A stretch of 64,000 nucleotides of DNA from Reticulitermes lucifugus (taxonomy: Eukaryota > Arthropoda > Insecta > Blattodea > Rhinotermitidae): the NCBI GenBank assembly GCA_026260175.1, contig JAKCWW010000308.1, forward strand, positions 54,679 to 118,678, read 5' to 3'. The notes under the pieces are model-generated. The model searched no databases, had not been told where the DNA came from, and saw only the letters and a list, made by a program, of their open reading frames with translations. Below are positions 32,226 to 43,360 of this stretch, piece by piece (the first letter of the stretch is position 1; each line of letters begins with the position of its first letter). The position numbers and the translations under genes were made by a program.

Positions 32226-33774
32226 TGAACCACTTGGGTAACCGTGATCAAAGCCCATTACCAGGAACTTCAGCTTGTAAACGGAATACCCCATCACGAA
32301 ACTTCTTCTCGAAAATAAGGAAGCAGAAGATGGACAAGCAGTGAGTTACTAACGCCCTTGTTGCAGACACACGAGATAGCCTTGGTTCTTGTAGCTCTGT
32401 CACTATCTGATTGCATTTTAATGAAAGTCAGTGTGTCCACCATACTAAAAACAACACGGCGTACCGAAGCAAATGAGTTGGATGACTACCATACGACACA
32501 GAACGTGAACAAGAGAGGTATGTCACAGTATCTGTTTAATGTTAACGCTCCACCAGAGTGAATTAACATTCCGTGATGTTTTATATTCTCACAAATATCC
32601 ACGCTTCACCCTAACAGCTCTTACTCGTACACCTGCACACACGTATTGGCCTAAATTAGAACCATAATTTTAGCCTTAAACGAAAACAGTATATTAACCC
32701 TTTAAGAACTCGACATCATCATACACGTCAATCACAATTTCGCCCTGAGTATTTGTTATTTTCAACAAGCTCTCTCCATAAGAACGATAATAATTCATCT
32801 ACATCTGTGACATATAACGCAACTTCTGTACATTACTCTGATCTTCTCCGACTGTTTAAGAGTGCAGAAGCTTCCGTGTAAGATAATAACGAATCCGTTT
32901 ATAAAATGTGAGATAAATAACATTTGTACCTAAGTATACAGAGCATCTCACTAACTTTTCTCTTAGTACGGCATCTGTAGCGGGAGCTTCATCGCATACG
33001 GAACCTGCATCCATCGGGAATTTAGATCTCCAGCTTTCAAACATCCCTGGAACTTTCTGAAAAATATTTCTCCATACACAAAGCTCTTGTCTTTAAATAT
33101 GGGCATTCTCGCTTCGAAAATTTCCTTTCACTTCTTCGATTTAAAGTCATTGATTTACATACGAACTTCTTCAATCAATTCCCCAAATAATGGTGTTGGA
33201 TATAATTCAACCTAATGGTCGGAATTTGTTTCTTTGAAAAACACAGGGCCTACAGCTTTGCGCTATCTCCCTCCACTTTAAGGTCATGTACAGGAAACGT
33301 CACGTACTGCATTGGGAATTTTTGTAAGAAAAACATGTTATTTTGGCTTTCTATATACTTACTTTGAGTAATCACGCACCATCCAAGAAAAATGCTAGTT
33401 TTATTAATTTATTTCTGCACAGTACTGACCCTGTAATTCGAAAATTGTTCCCTTATCTTTATAGTGTTATTGAACACGGCGCTGTTCACGTGCGACACTT
33501 TTTTTACAAGAATCAGGACGATATACGTAATTTTTATGACCCATACTTGACAAAAAAAATGCAAGAACAGTTTCATCCACTATAACACATTCCGCACACT
33601 CACTGACAACCTGTACCGTATGAGGCATAATATTTGATTTTGGGAGTCTCATGTTCCTGCGCTGAGAAAGAAGACTCAACTCTATGCAGACTCGCCTTGC
33701 TTCAGCAGACTCGTATATTCTCAGTATCGCAGAAACGATTAGTAGGAAGCTCTGCATTTTAATAGTAATCAGTT
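32226..33774. other. Anonymous stretch
   Basis: Short frames on both strands (32358-32561, 32856-33044, 33343-33585, 33467-33757) overlap or shadow each other. None is recognisable. Confidence 0.45.
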
Positions 33775-34015
33775 TACGCTCGGGAACAGCCAGGTATTAC
33801 ATTTCGATTCCCGGCAGGGGAAAGACAATTTCTTTGTTCTCCGGTGTGTCCAAAACGACTCTGGAGCCCACTCAGTCTCATATCAATGGGTACAGGTGGA
33901 TCTCTCCCAGGAGGTAAAGAGGCCGAGGCGTGAAACTGAAAAATCACCTCCACCTAGTGCTGAGGTTAAAATGCGTCGCGCAGTACCTTCACTGCCCCCA
34001 GTGCCTTAATGGAGA
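33775..34015 (+). mobile_element. tRNA-derived SINE (family B)
   Basis: ATTTCGATTCCCGGCAGGGG (about 33799-33818) is a B box, followed by ACTCTGGAGCCCACTCAGTC, CTCATATCAATGGGTACAGG, GAGGTAAAGAGGCCGAGGCG, CACCTCCACCTAGTGCTGAG and AAAATGCGTCGCGCAG, the standard block order of family B. The A box is not convincing. Confidence 0.8.
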
Positions 34016-34424
34016 AATGATTGAGCACAGGAACAATTTCACATTAATATTTGTATTTGTAATTTATTAAACAGTGTTGTCAGGAACTCAGTATATATAA
34101 TACAGCTTTAAATCATTTTAAGACAGATGGAATTCCAACTGGACTCTGCTCATTATCTGAATATAGCGCGGACGCCTAAAAACACGACGTTTCGGGAACT
34201 TTTTTCGTCAGATACAAGGCGGGTAGAAAAGTATATTGTTTTCGGTCTAGTGTATCAAGTTAATTTAAAACAGTAGGCTTTATCTAATGGGACCAACTGA
34301 ATAGCTCTTCTCCCCGGTTCTAACCTGGAAACACTGAGTCATTCTCCAAAACATTCTTAGAATGTGGTACGTCAAGCAGAAAATAGAATCCAATTGTAAT
34401 GCTATAGTCACAGTAACAAAAAGT
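34016..34424. other. No gene; holds a hammerhead-like block
   Basis: AT-rich apart from the motif at 34183-34215. An 81-codon minus-strand frame (34280-34525) is unrecognised and enters a SINE. Confidence 0.45.
34183..34215 (-). ncRNA. Hammerhead-like motif lacking a stem II strand
   Basis: Minus strand: an intact CTGACGA (34205-34211), an A-run, GTTCCC, GAA, then ACGT and C (34186-34190), giving the GUC-type site. The sequence that should pair with GTTCCC is missing, so stem II cannot form. Flanks pair mostly through G-U. Confidence 0.25.
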
Positions 34425-34680
34425 CTACATCTCTGTGCACGCCATAAAAACATATGGAGTAGTGGAAGTACAGACCCACGCATTGTTAAAGTCGACACCA
34501 GAGAGAGGTGAGCAGTCAGTTTCACACTTCGGCCGCTTTACCAGTACAAACAGCCCCAAGTACTTAATGAATAATACGCGGGGTGGACTCCCGAGCAAGT
34601 CTGAACACTCTGGAGAGGTGAAAATCACTTGGCCCTGCCGGAAATCGCATCACAATTCTTCCTTCGACTATATTGTACTT
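34425..34680 (-). mobile_element. SINE (family B), first of a tandem pair
   Basis: GTGCACGCCATAAAAACATA (3' end of the element) through GTCAGTTTCACACTTCGGCC, then GGGGTGGACTCCCGAGC and CCCTGCCGGAAATCGCATCA. Same orientation as the neighbouring copy at 34755-34985. Its plus-strand reading supplies the first half of the 165-codon frame at 34435-34932. Confidence 0.75.
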
Positions 34681-34709
34681 ACGAGTTATCTCGGTTCTTG
34701 CAATAGTTG

Positions 34710-34750
34710 TAATAATACAAGTATTAGTAGCAGCAGCAGTAGTAGAAACA
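34710..34750. repeat. (AGT/AGC)n microsatellite
   Basis: AATACAAGTATTAGTAGCAG extended by CAGCAGTAGTAG between two SINE copies. It gives the poly-serine run in the 34435-34932 frame. Confidence 0.85.
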
Positions 34751-34754
34751 ATGT

Positions 34755-34985
34755 CCCTGTGCACGCCATGAAGGCATATATAGATAGTAGAAGTGCAGCT
34801 CCAAACATTCTTAACCTGGCACTAGGAAGTGAGTGGCCAGCTTTGCCCCTCGGCCGCCTTACCCCCGGGAAAAATGTCCTAGGTGCCTTTCGAATGGGAA
34901 GCTGCTGGGTGGGCCCCACAGCTGGTCTCTAGCCCCAGCCGGGAATAGAACCACGATTCCGTTGTTATACAGCCTGTAGCTTACT
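34755..34985 (-). mobile_element. SINE (family B), second of a tandem pair
   Basis: Plus-strand text GTGCACGCCATGAAGGCATA, TTCTTAACCTGGCACTAGGA, CTCGGCCGCCTTACCCCCGG, GGGTGGGCCCCACAGCTGGT and GCCGGGAATAGAACCACGAT; on the minus strand the last block is the B box (GTGGTTCTATTCCCGGC). Better preserved than the first copy. The second half of the 34435-34932 frame is this SINE. Confidence 0.85.
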
Positions 34986-35075
34986 CAGCAGCAGCAGTAA
35001 TAGCAGTAGTAGTATTAGCAGCAGCAATAGTAGTATTAATACTAGTAGCAGTAGTAGTAGTAGTAGTAGTAGTAT
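34986..35075. repeat. (AGC/AGT)n microsatellite
   Basis: About 90 bases of AGC, AGT and ATT triplets directly after the SINE head, the same triplet type as at 34710-34750. Confidence 0.95.
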
Positions 35076-36129
35076 AACTGCCATTAAACTTCGGAGCTAA
35101 ATTGGTTTAAGTCTGGTAATATTGTCAATCACACCCGTAAATTTGGCATCACTGGCTGCTTTCCACATTTACGGCTATGTAAACGTTTCACATATATTAT
35201 TGATAGGACGAAAATACATGTTTCAGAAGTTAATATGCTCATTTTCGAAACACTCAGATACTGAAAGCAAGGGTCAGTCTATAGTAACTTTTGGTCTTAT
35301 TATAATTCCGATTTTTACCAGCACAGTTGTAACGTTAAGGTTTTATTTCTCCCAGTGTAATTCAATTCATTTTTGTTTTTAACTGGAAAGGGAATCTTTT
35401 AATCTCCAGAGGGCTGTAACTTCTCGGTGTGAGTTAGTGCCACCATCTCTCTTTTACACATTGTACTACAGAGCTTCTCGTGTACGATGGAGAACAGTAA
35501 AAGTTGCCCAGTATAACACTACAGGGCATTCAGTATAAGACTTGGCTATTTCCCGTATATACAAGGAACCAGACCATTCTGAAGAACAGATCATTTGTCA
35601 CGTTTCCTTATTTTATAGTTTTATTCTGGCTCTTTATTTACTTGAACATATGAGATGTAAATTTGCATAACCCCTTCACACTGAAAAATTTGCAAAAGGT
35701 AGTGGAAAACTTCTGACAAGAATTTATACGTTTCATGTTTTACATTAACACTTTGAATATAAATTCATCTACATAACAAACAAAATTCACTTCCCACTCT
35801 GTTCCATTTCTTGCTTAAAACCCAATCGGTAAACGCCGTTTAGGAGAATAGCTCCTATTTATCCTGTCACTCATACGAAAAAGATAAACGCTTGTATATT
35901 CTACGTCTAGTCAGCAGAGACGTTTTGTTCAAGCTGGTGGTATGTAACACATGTAATAATTTCTGTGTTTTAAAATTCTATAATAGAAAGGACAGTAAAA
36001 TGTTAACTTCGGACAAATTTCCAACTGGAAGTAACTTTAGGTTAATAAGGGATAATATAATTAATATCTTTTCCACGGATGTAATTATACTCTTTATCTC
36101 AGACGCGAGGATTCACTGTAATGTTCAGA
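35076..36129. other. No feature recognised
   Basis: Frames at 35122-35382 (86 codons) and 35892-36209 (105 codons, plus) have no recognisable domain; the latter enters the repeat at 36130. Confidence 0.4.
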
Positions 36130-36195
36130 GCACATATGCTTGTCGAAACGGTAAGCATTGCCGACGTTTCGGAGAGTCTGCCTCCTTCATTGTCG
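36130..36195. repeat. Family E-like repeat arm
   Basis: GGTAAGCATTGCCGACGTTT then CGGAGAGTCTGCCTCCTTCA. On the minus strand it reads GGAGGCAGACTCTCC then GAAACGTCGG, i.e. the stem, GAA and ACGTC part of the hammerhead-like order with a decayed CTGANGA. Confidence 0.55.
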
Positions 36196-37279
36196 ATGTG
36201 GCATATTGAGAGTAAGACAGAGTTAAGGCGTGTTACAGTAATGCATTGTGTTTGGACATATTACACAGGTTATACGACTTGCAGGACTATCCACGTCGTT
36301 CTTACGTGTGTCCAAATGCTGCCACGAAAAACTGATCCGGCCCGAAAATGTTTGTACACTGATTACTTGTAAAAGAGCGTACAAAACGTGATACTAGGGT
36401 CGTACACGTATTTTCTGTGAATATAATTTTAAATTAACCGAAAGTAAAACTGTTCATAACTACAAAAAATCCTTGAACTAAAAAAATAAAATTAAAGACA
36501 AAACAGAATAACTTTCTTCAGGTAGGCGTATGTTACATTAGTGTTCAGCAATAGCTCGTCTTTGGATTTCATTCTGATTTTTTTAGTTTAAATGTTCTTA
36601 AGTGAATTAACTGTTTCTTTAATTTCCTCGACTTACATATAAGATATTGCAAATTGAACAGAATTTTATATGAGTAAAGTTGTGTCTTCTACAAATATTG
36701 CCTAAGGTGGATAATGGAAAACAAATAATAATGCTAACTGGACCATAAATTTTGCCTAAAGTTGTTATGTGCCCAACCAACGATAAAGATGTGTGTCTAC
36801 ATGGGCCACCAGCCAAAGTAACTGCCCATTCTTGATGTATTTTCATACAAAATTTTACATTTTTAACCTCAGTACTTTATTAGTCATCGTCTGAAACCGA
36901 AAGCTAAATGTACTAAAAAAAAGTCGCACAATTTCTATAACATTCTACAAATTAAGACCTGCATAATTTTCAAACATCCACGATTACACACAACTTATTA
37001 ACACTATAATAAGTGTCACCAGTGCTGCTCCTAAAGAAAACGTTCACGCTTACAGTCTTGGTTTTATTTATTACAGGAAATGAAAACTCTAAATACTTCG
37101 TTGTTTCTCATGGAACAAAATTCTGACGAAATACCATGAAATCATATAAAACCATTAGCCGTGGGGGCAAATGAACGGAGACGATAATGGAACCTGTATG
37201 TCTTTCCTCATATGTAATGATCCTTTGTTTAACGACGTCTTCAGTTGCTTAGATTATATTGGAAAAGATGTTAAAAGAA
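36196..37279. other. No feature recognised
   Basis: A 75-codon minus-strand frame at 36619-36846 has no known motif. Confidence 0.45.
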
Positions 37280-37440
37280 ACGGCCGTTGCCTGACTTGAT
37301 ATGCTAACCCAAAATTTGTTTGGACGAATTCAGGAAAACCACTAAAACGTCGGAAAGGGTAGTCAGTCTCGGGACCGAGATCTGAACTAGGATTTCCAAA
37401 ATACGAAGCAGGAATGCTGGGTGTTTCCAGATAACGTAAG
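37280..37440 (-). mobile_element. SINE remnant (family D)
   Basis: CGGCCGTTGCCTGACTTG, TTTGGACGAATTCAGGAAAA, GACCGAGATCTGAACTAGGA and TACGAAGCAGGAATGCTGGG follow the block order of 58160-58315. B box decayed. Confidence 0.65.
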
Positions 37441-37444
37441 TTGT

Positions 37445-37760
37445 AATAAAAGTAAAGTTGTCCTTCTTCTTAATTAAGAACAGCGCTACGAAACCTTGTC
37501 GGGAAGAGGAAGCGTAATTCTATGCAATCTTGATCTTGGCTCTAGGTAGAGGTGAATGGTCAGCTTCACGCCGTAACCACTTTACCCAATGGGAAAGAGC
37601 CCTCGCTATCCTTGTAATAAGAGGCTGGCTGAGTAGGTCCCAGAACCGGTCTGAACAGAACAGAAAAATCTCTTATTCTTCTCTGAAACCGAATCCTGAC
37701 TTCGCTCTTGTCCAGCCCGTAGCCTAGTCACTACACACACTGAGCTATCCCAGCTCTCGT
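37445..37760 (-). mobile_element. SINE (family B), long copy
   Basis: Begins AAAGTAAAGTTGTCCTTCTT (3' tail), then GGTGAATGGTCAGCTTCACG, CCGTAACCACTTTACCCAAT and GGTCCCAGAACCGGTCTGAA, and ends with the tRNA-like head TAGTCACTACACACACTGAG CTATCCCAGCTC (A box on the minus strand). The plus-strand frame 37530-37727 reads GRGEWSASRRNHFTQWERA and FALVQPVA, a peptide often misannotated as protein in insect genomes. Confidence 0.8.
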
Positions 37761-39096
37761 TAAAGTAAATGAGCTACAAGTTCTAAAAGTCCAAGCCACA
37801 TGCATTTACCTGATATGCCATCATACGTCCACCATTCTTCCCAGCTGACTCCAGAGACGCCTGCAAAATAAAACAACAGTCCTTAGTCTGAGTTTGCCAT
37901 GCAAATGGACGACATATATTGAATGGATATCTGCTCAATAAGTCTCAGTCTAACCCGCTGCCTCCCGGGGACTACAATTTATTTCAAAATGTAATCTACA
38001 AATGGCGTTCTCTGGGTTATTTCCAGTCCTCATATTTAGACTCGACACATGAAATCTGTGCGGGTGAAATACGCCAACGCTTGAAAGGGTGCAGGAGCAT
38101 AAAGTTCCATGTACTCTTCTTTCTGATAACATCCTAGGCCTAACAAATGTGAAAAGTGAACACAGAATATTTTTCTGATGCACAATACCACAGGTTGGTA
38201 GAAGTCGAGGGAAGACGCTATCACTTACTTAGTTAAATGGTGTCGACCCGCACAGATGTCTTGTAGCGCTAAACCACTAAGTGCAAATGTAAAGTACGGG
38301 TATCATTATAACAGCACGTATAATTTAGTATCAGAAGTACGTGTATATGAATGGAGCTCGATAAGCAAGGATTCGTATAAAATCATTATGAATGGCATAA
38401 GTTGAGTAAAGACGTTCATACCAATGAGTTGCCTTTATTTCTAAGTCAAGGCCTCGGTAAACTACGTACATCTTTCATTATATAACGACTAGACTTGAAA
38501 CTTTATATCGTACTCGTATGTTCATATATTCCGAACACGTCAAAATTGACATATGTTACTAATGTCTTTCGTCGAGCACTATACAACGCACGAAGTCAGT
38601 GACTCACACATAAAACTACTTCACTTAATCAACTAGTCTTTATTTTAATTCACTGTTAAATATTACTATGTTGCTTATCATTTCAGAAATATTGTACTTA
38701 TCTTCGTCAAGACCTCCATTTTCTCTTGAATGTCAGGGCCCAGTAGTGGGACTCAGATGAATTCCACTGCTGGTCTTAGGCGGTCAAAATTGCTTAAAAA
38801 CTCTTACACACTATACAGCAATATGCATTATAAGATGCAGACAGGAATTCCATTAGAAAACAATATATATCAATAATAATTCATAATAAATACCACGGAA
38901 TAGAAGCTCACAGTAGCTCAGATGCTCGTGGAATTTTCCGTCATTTATGGAATCCGTTTCAATATACTTTATTCTTGTTTTCCTACCATCACTTATAGAT
39001 CTTTCCCTTCGTTTTCAGTTCTATGATTCCCTTTCTCTTTATTAATTTCCTTATTTCGGTTGTATCATCGTATTTATCTGTCTCTCTAAAATGTAA
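37761..39096. other. Anonymous stretch
   Basis: Overlapping frames at 37919-38224 on both strands are unrecognised. Nothing else was seen. Confidence 0.45.
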
Positions 39097-39130
39097 GTTA
39101 GGTTATATTAGGTTAGTTTAAGTCAGGTTA
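39097..39130. repeat. Degenerate TTAGG-like run
   Basis: GTTAGGTTATATTAGGTTAG and TTTAAGTCAGGTTA resemble scattered units of the insect telomere repeat TTAGG. Too short and broken to be a telomere. Confidence 0.5.
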
Positions 39131-41499
39131 AATTTGACGTAAAGATACATCCGCAAATACACATCCTTAAGCACTTATTTATCCTAAATTGGACGAATCA
39201 AACTCTGGATAGAATGATTTGTAGACCTGATATATTTTGCTCTTTCTTTCTGCCTCTTATAAAACATCAAATTTTTAACACACGATCTGTTGAAATACTG
39301 TCGTTATACTATTTTATTTTTAATATTGTGTTGTATTTTTACCTTTTATGTCTGCGTAAGAATTCTCTATTACCAACTTATCTTCACATATTTACTGATA
39401 TAGGCTATACCTGCTAAAGAATGATGGTGCCATCTACTTTGCTGGGGAAATATTAGAAAATAAACATTAAGGAAGGAAGGGCTTTCGCAGTCTCAGCTAT
39501 ATTTTAAATGGAGCAATGGTTATGCAGAAGCGTTGAATCTTCTGTGCAAGCAGTGAAATATCGCACCTGTAGGGCTGGACTTTTCGGATTCGCATTAGTT
39601 ACAATAAAACACCTAATGTCATGTATTTACATTAATCGAGCAGAGAAAATGGACACCTTCCGTCATTTCCTGAGAGTTCACCTCAATTCCATGCAAAGTA
39701 CAGTTCCTACCTTACAGTAAACGCAGTCTCCATTACAATGGCCAAATGAACGAAATAATCGCTATTTGTGCAATGAAACATAGGAAACCCATAAACATTC
39801 TCTGTGGCCAAAGTAAAGGCATTTTAATGTAAAACAGATGCTACATATAATATCCACTGTGTTATAAAAGGTTAAGGAGGAATGGAGCCGTAGAAGGAAA
39901 GATGTTGACTTTTACTAGGAGTTATATCACATTTTGTGTGGCCCTGGGGAAGGATATAATCAGGACACGACGAAAATATACGGAAGGCGTCTTGCTTCCT
40001 TACACACAGTTTCCAATGTTGTTACTTGCCTCATGACGCATGAAATTGTTTATATTAAAGACACTTTTCCTGCGCAACGATATCACATATAATGTTCACG
40101 TGGTTTTCTGTAAAGCAAAACCGTGTAACATAATTTTTACAACGTGGTAATTCAGTCACTATAGTCACTGCGCAACGGGTTTTGAAACCGGGTAGCCATA
40201 AAACACACGCCATATTTTATATCACTATCACCATCGAGAGGGCTTATATCTGTTTGCCACACCAGATTAAAATTTAGAACGACAAGATATGTCCATATCT
40301 TTGAATCTCTTCTCCTTTGTTTTTCAGCTTGAAATTCAGAGTTTGGTAATTTCCGTGAATTTTAATGTATTTTCACGCGGTGTATTAGTATTCGCTGTGT
40401 TAAATTCTGTGTATTTAATTCTTGTTTTAAATGTTCATTTATTTTTGAGTTCGTTTTCATAATTATGAATAACCAATTAAAAATTCTTTGTTCGTCCATT
40501 TGTGTATCTGCCCATCTTCATGCATGTAGAAACTAGAGAACAGCCCAATTTCACGAGTTGTTGTTAATTCTTTTAAATCGGACAAAATAACACATTTTCA
40601 AAATAAATACCTCAATTAGACTATGCATTCCTGGGCGCATCTCGAGGAGTCTTACTGTGTAATATCGGAATAAAAAATATTTCAAACACAAGATGCAGAG
40701 AATAGTGAAATATACATTGTACGTTTTACATTTATCGAGTTTCTGAAACAAAATCAGCGCTCTTTTTCTATTTTCACTCGTCGGGGTAGGTCAATACTCA
40801 TCCTGACAGGGGAACGAACAGGGGCCTCTGAAATTGTATTTTCCGTCATACTACCTTCCAACATTTGCGTGTGTCATCTGCAACAATTTATGTTCATGTC
40901 TTACTTCTTTGTAATGCCCGTCTTTGCATGTTGAACGAATACGCTTCACTCCTACAGTCACCATATCATAAACTTCGGTGTTCGCCAAGTATCTTGTGGT
41001 CATCATAAAATATCAGTTCCTTCTTCTCCTTCTACCGTTACTTATTCTTTTTAGGTATTAAGGCTCCTACGCTTCATGTAACACCCGTCTAGGGCAGGGA
41101 TCTTTCCTCTCAACGTGATACTGTCCCTCTGTTCAATCTCGACTTCCAAACTGTGTGCCGCTGCAGGAAACTCAACAATGACGGTTGAGATAACAGTTCT
41201 CATTGGACCTTTATGCAAGACTCGCGCGTAGACCGAGCCATAAGTCGAGTACGCCCTATATCTACTTAGTAACCTTACGCGGCACAGGTGACAGAGGTGC
41301 ACCGACAGTTGTGCATTCGTTCGTCTGGTTCTCCTGTTCTGACTTGTTACCGCTGAATGGAATTTGCGATGTAATCAGCCACAAACACCTGAAGCCGTGT
41401 AGACCTGTATTCATCTGCACGGCGTAGAGTGGCGAGCCATGGAATTATTCACATGTTAGGAGCCTAATTCGCAGCTTGCCGATGGTGTAGGATTTGTCA
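39131..41499. other. Anonymous stretch before the LINE remnant
   Basis: No repeat or gene recognised. Frames at 39214-39417, 39508-39720, 40551-40751, 41051-41302 and 41203-41427 are short and without known motifs. The last part (from about 41200) may be the decayed upstream portion of the LINE ORF1. Confidence 0.4.
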
Positions 41500-41530
41500 T
41501 TGAGTTTCTAATTGCAAGTGACGGTCTAGA

Positions 41531-41890
41531 ATGGTAAATCCTCTGATGAATTTCCTTACATTGAAACGTGGAGGCGATTCAAACACGCAACAGCGATGTG
41601 CTTCTAGCATTGTTTTTGGTGTCTGCGGTGAAAGTGGTCAAAGTGATTTGCCACGTTCCAACCCAACTCGATGCGTCAACTGCTCGGCTGCTCATTCGTT
41701 ACGCCACAGTACGTGCTCCGTTTGCTTTGACGAGAAAGCTATCCAGGAACTACGAGAAAGAATTTCGTGCGTAGAAGCCCAGAAAAAGTTTCTGTAAATC
41801 TTTACAAGCATCGGTCCTTGGGCGCTCTCGATTTGCCGATGCTGCTACACAAACAGCACACATCAGCACGCGCAGCACCTCCTCAATTCC
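41531..41890 (+). pseudogene. LINE ORF1 (Gag-like) C-terminal remnant with zinc knuckles
   Basis: The frame at 41531-41797 ends with CGESGQSDLPRSNPTRCVNC then SAAHSLRHSTCSVC and DEKAIQELRERISCVEAQKK. CVNCSAAHSLRHSTC is a CCHC knuckle, with a decayed one before it. The EKAIQEL..R.S..EA.K tail is typical of Gag-like ORF1 proteins of jockey/I/R1-type LINEs. After a stop, 41808-41890 reads ASVLGRSRFADAATQTA in another frame, the usual low-complexity end of such proteins. The N-terminal two thirds are not recognisable. The upstream start at 41531 is not the natural one. Confidence 0.75.
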
Positions 41891-42142
41891 ATACAAACAC
41901 GCAAATTGTTTTCATCGCTACATGAACCGATGTATCTATACAACCAAATGCTCTACCAATTACCACTGTACCCAGAGTGAAGACATATCCATGTCACACA
42001 CGAACACACAGTACTGATAAACAAATAACAGACCCTAGACCATCTCTAACGAGTCGTCGAAAACCTGTCCTGTCAGAACACATTTCACCTTCTCTGTCTC
42101 ATTCAGGTACTCGAAAGTAACACACAACTATTGAAATAATAC

Positions 42143-43300
42143 ATGATCGTAGCGGGTCCCAATTGGGTATTCCGATTCCAAGGTGGATACCTCAGGCACT
42201 TGCAAGTCCAGAAACAGAGGGAGACTCAATCAACCTGCCTTCAAGGCGTCGATTTTTATTTTGGTACGTATTCTTCCTGTTTTTCCGCACTAGTGGTCTC
42301 CAGAGCTTATATTTTGCGGAATCATGGTAATAGACCCTGGGTGTGCACCCTTCTCACATTTCTACAAAATTTTAATATCCGCATACCACATTTTATTCCC
42401 TATAGAGTTCTTCAAGTCCCACCTTGGCGTTTCACTCGTACATCACACGAAACCAGAAACATCCGCTTCCGCCTATCGCCGTATCTCTGCAGAATCCCTT
42501 CCTACCTACCCTGAATATATGCCTACGTATATGGACAGTTAATTAGTTCAGAGCTCGACTGTCTGCGTCTTCGTCTATGGAGACCACACGTCTCCTACTG
42601 CCTCCATATATTCAATGGCTTCTACGAGCCGAAACCAATGCCATTTTTACAGCTCTTCATTCAGCCTCAACCACAACAGCGTCATCTACTTACTGACAAT
42701 CTCAGCGTTCTGCACAGTCTCATTGCTTACACACCTAACCACCCTGTTTTTATCCATGTTACGCTGTGTTTCCCACTTCCAAAAGGCAGGGAACTCTACT
42801 GGGTATGTGTGTGGTCATTTGGGCCCGGTTAGCGGCGAGTTTGCAAATGCCGCTGCTACTTACGCTGCTTTGCTTTCCATAAGGAAGTGTCATCTCATTG
42901 AGATCTAGGCAGAGATATTCACGGCTATCTTCATCGGGTCATGTTGTCTACCTTGCAAGAGAAACAGACCCATACGCAGGACAGCAAATTGACAGTTGTT
43001 TAAATCCGTCCGTGTAAGTGTGGACGTCTTCCTTCAGCTTCATGAGGAGGGACGTCATTATCACACGTTTCCGAATCTGTTAAACTCTCTTGACACACGG
43101 AGCGTTGTTGGATGGAGAGCGGAAACCCGTTTGTGCACAGTGTTATGCACCTGCTAATATAGCCCACATTACGGTCGAATGCCAGAATCATAAAAACAGC
43201 GTCGTACATAAAATATCCATTGTGAGTTGCGTGATATCGTACAGAATGATCGCTGTCATGTTTTCAAAACGTCTGCGTTTATTAACAGCATAGAAATTGC
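42143..43300 (+). pseudogene. LINE ORF2 remnant: endonuclease start, RNase H and C-terminal CCHC, reverse transcriptase lost
   Basis: 42143-42240 (LRHLQVQKQRETQSTCLQ) may be the very start of the endonuclease. From 42324 the frame reads FKSHLGVSLVHHTKPETSAS to YPEYMPTYMDS, the lead-in and first acidic residue of an RNase H domain (usually YTDGS). 42690-42780 reads LTDNLSVLHSLIAYTPNHP, the second acidic block, and 42805-42890 reads GHLGPVSGEFANAAATYAAL, matching the GH.G..GNE.AD.AA block. 43050-43190 reads RRDVIITRFRIC, stop, THGALLDGERKPVCAQC and HITVEC, the C-terminal zinc motif (CxxC, H, C). Frames change at least three times. The reverse transcriptase, about 500 residues, is absent. An RNase H suggests an I or R1/LOA-type LINE. 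Confidence 0.8.
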
Positions 43301-43360
43301 GATGTTTATTTAAATTGCTTATATTTTTTTATCTATTTTAACATTTTGAGTTCCTACGCC

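Noticed and set aside
34435-34932. Longest open frame (165 codons) as a gene
   Set aside because: It reads through two SINE copies and a triplet microsatellite; the peptide blocks repeat because the DNA repeats.
39097-39130. Interstitial telomere repeat (TTAGG)n
   Set aside because: Only about three scattered units, interrupted by unrelated bases.
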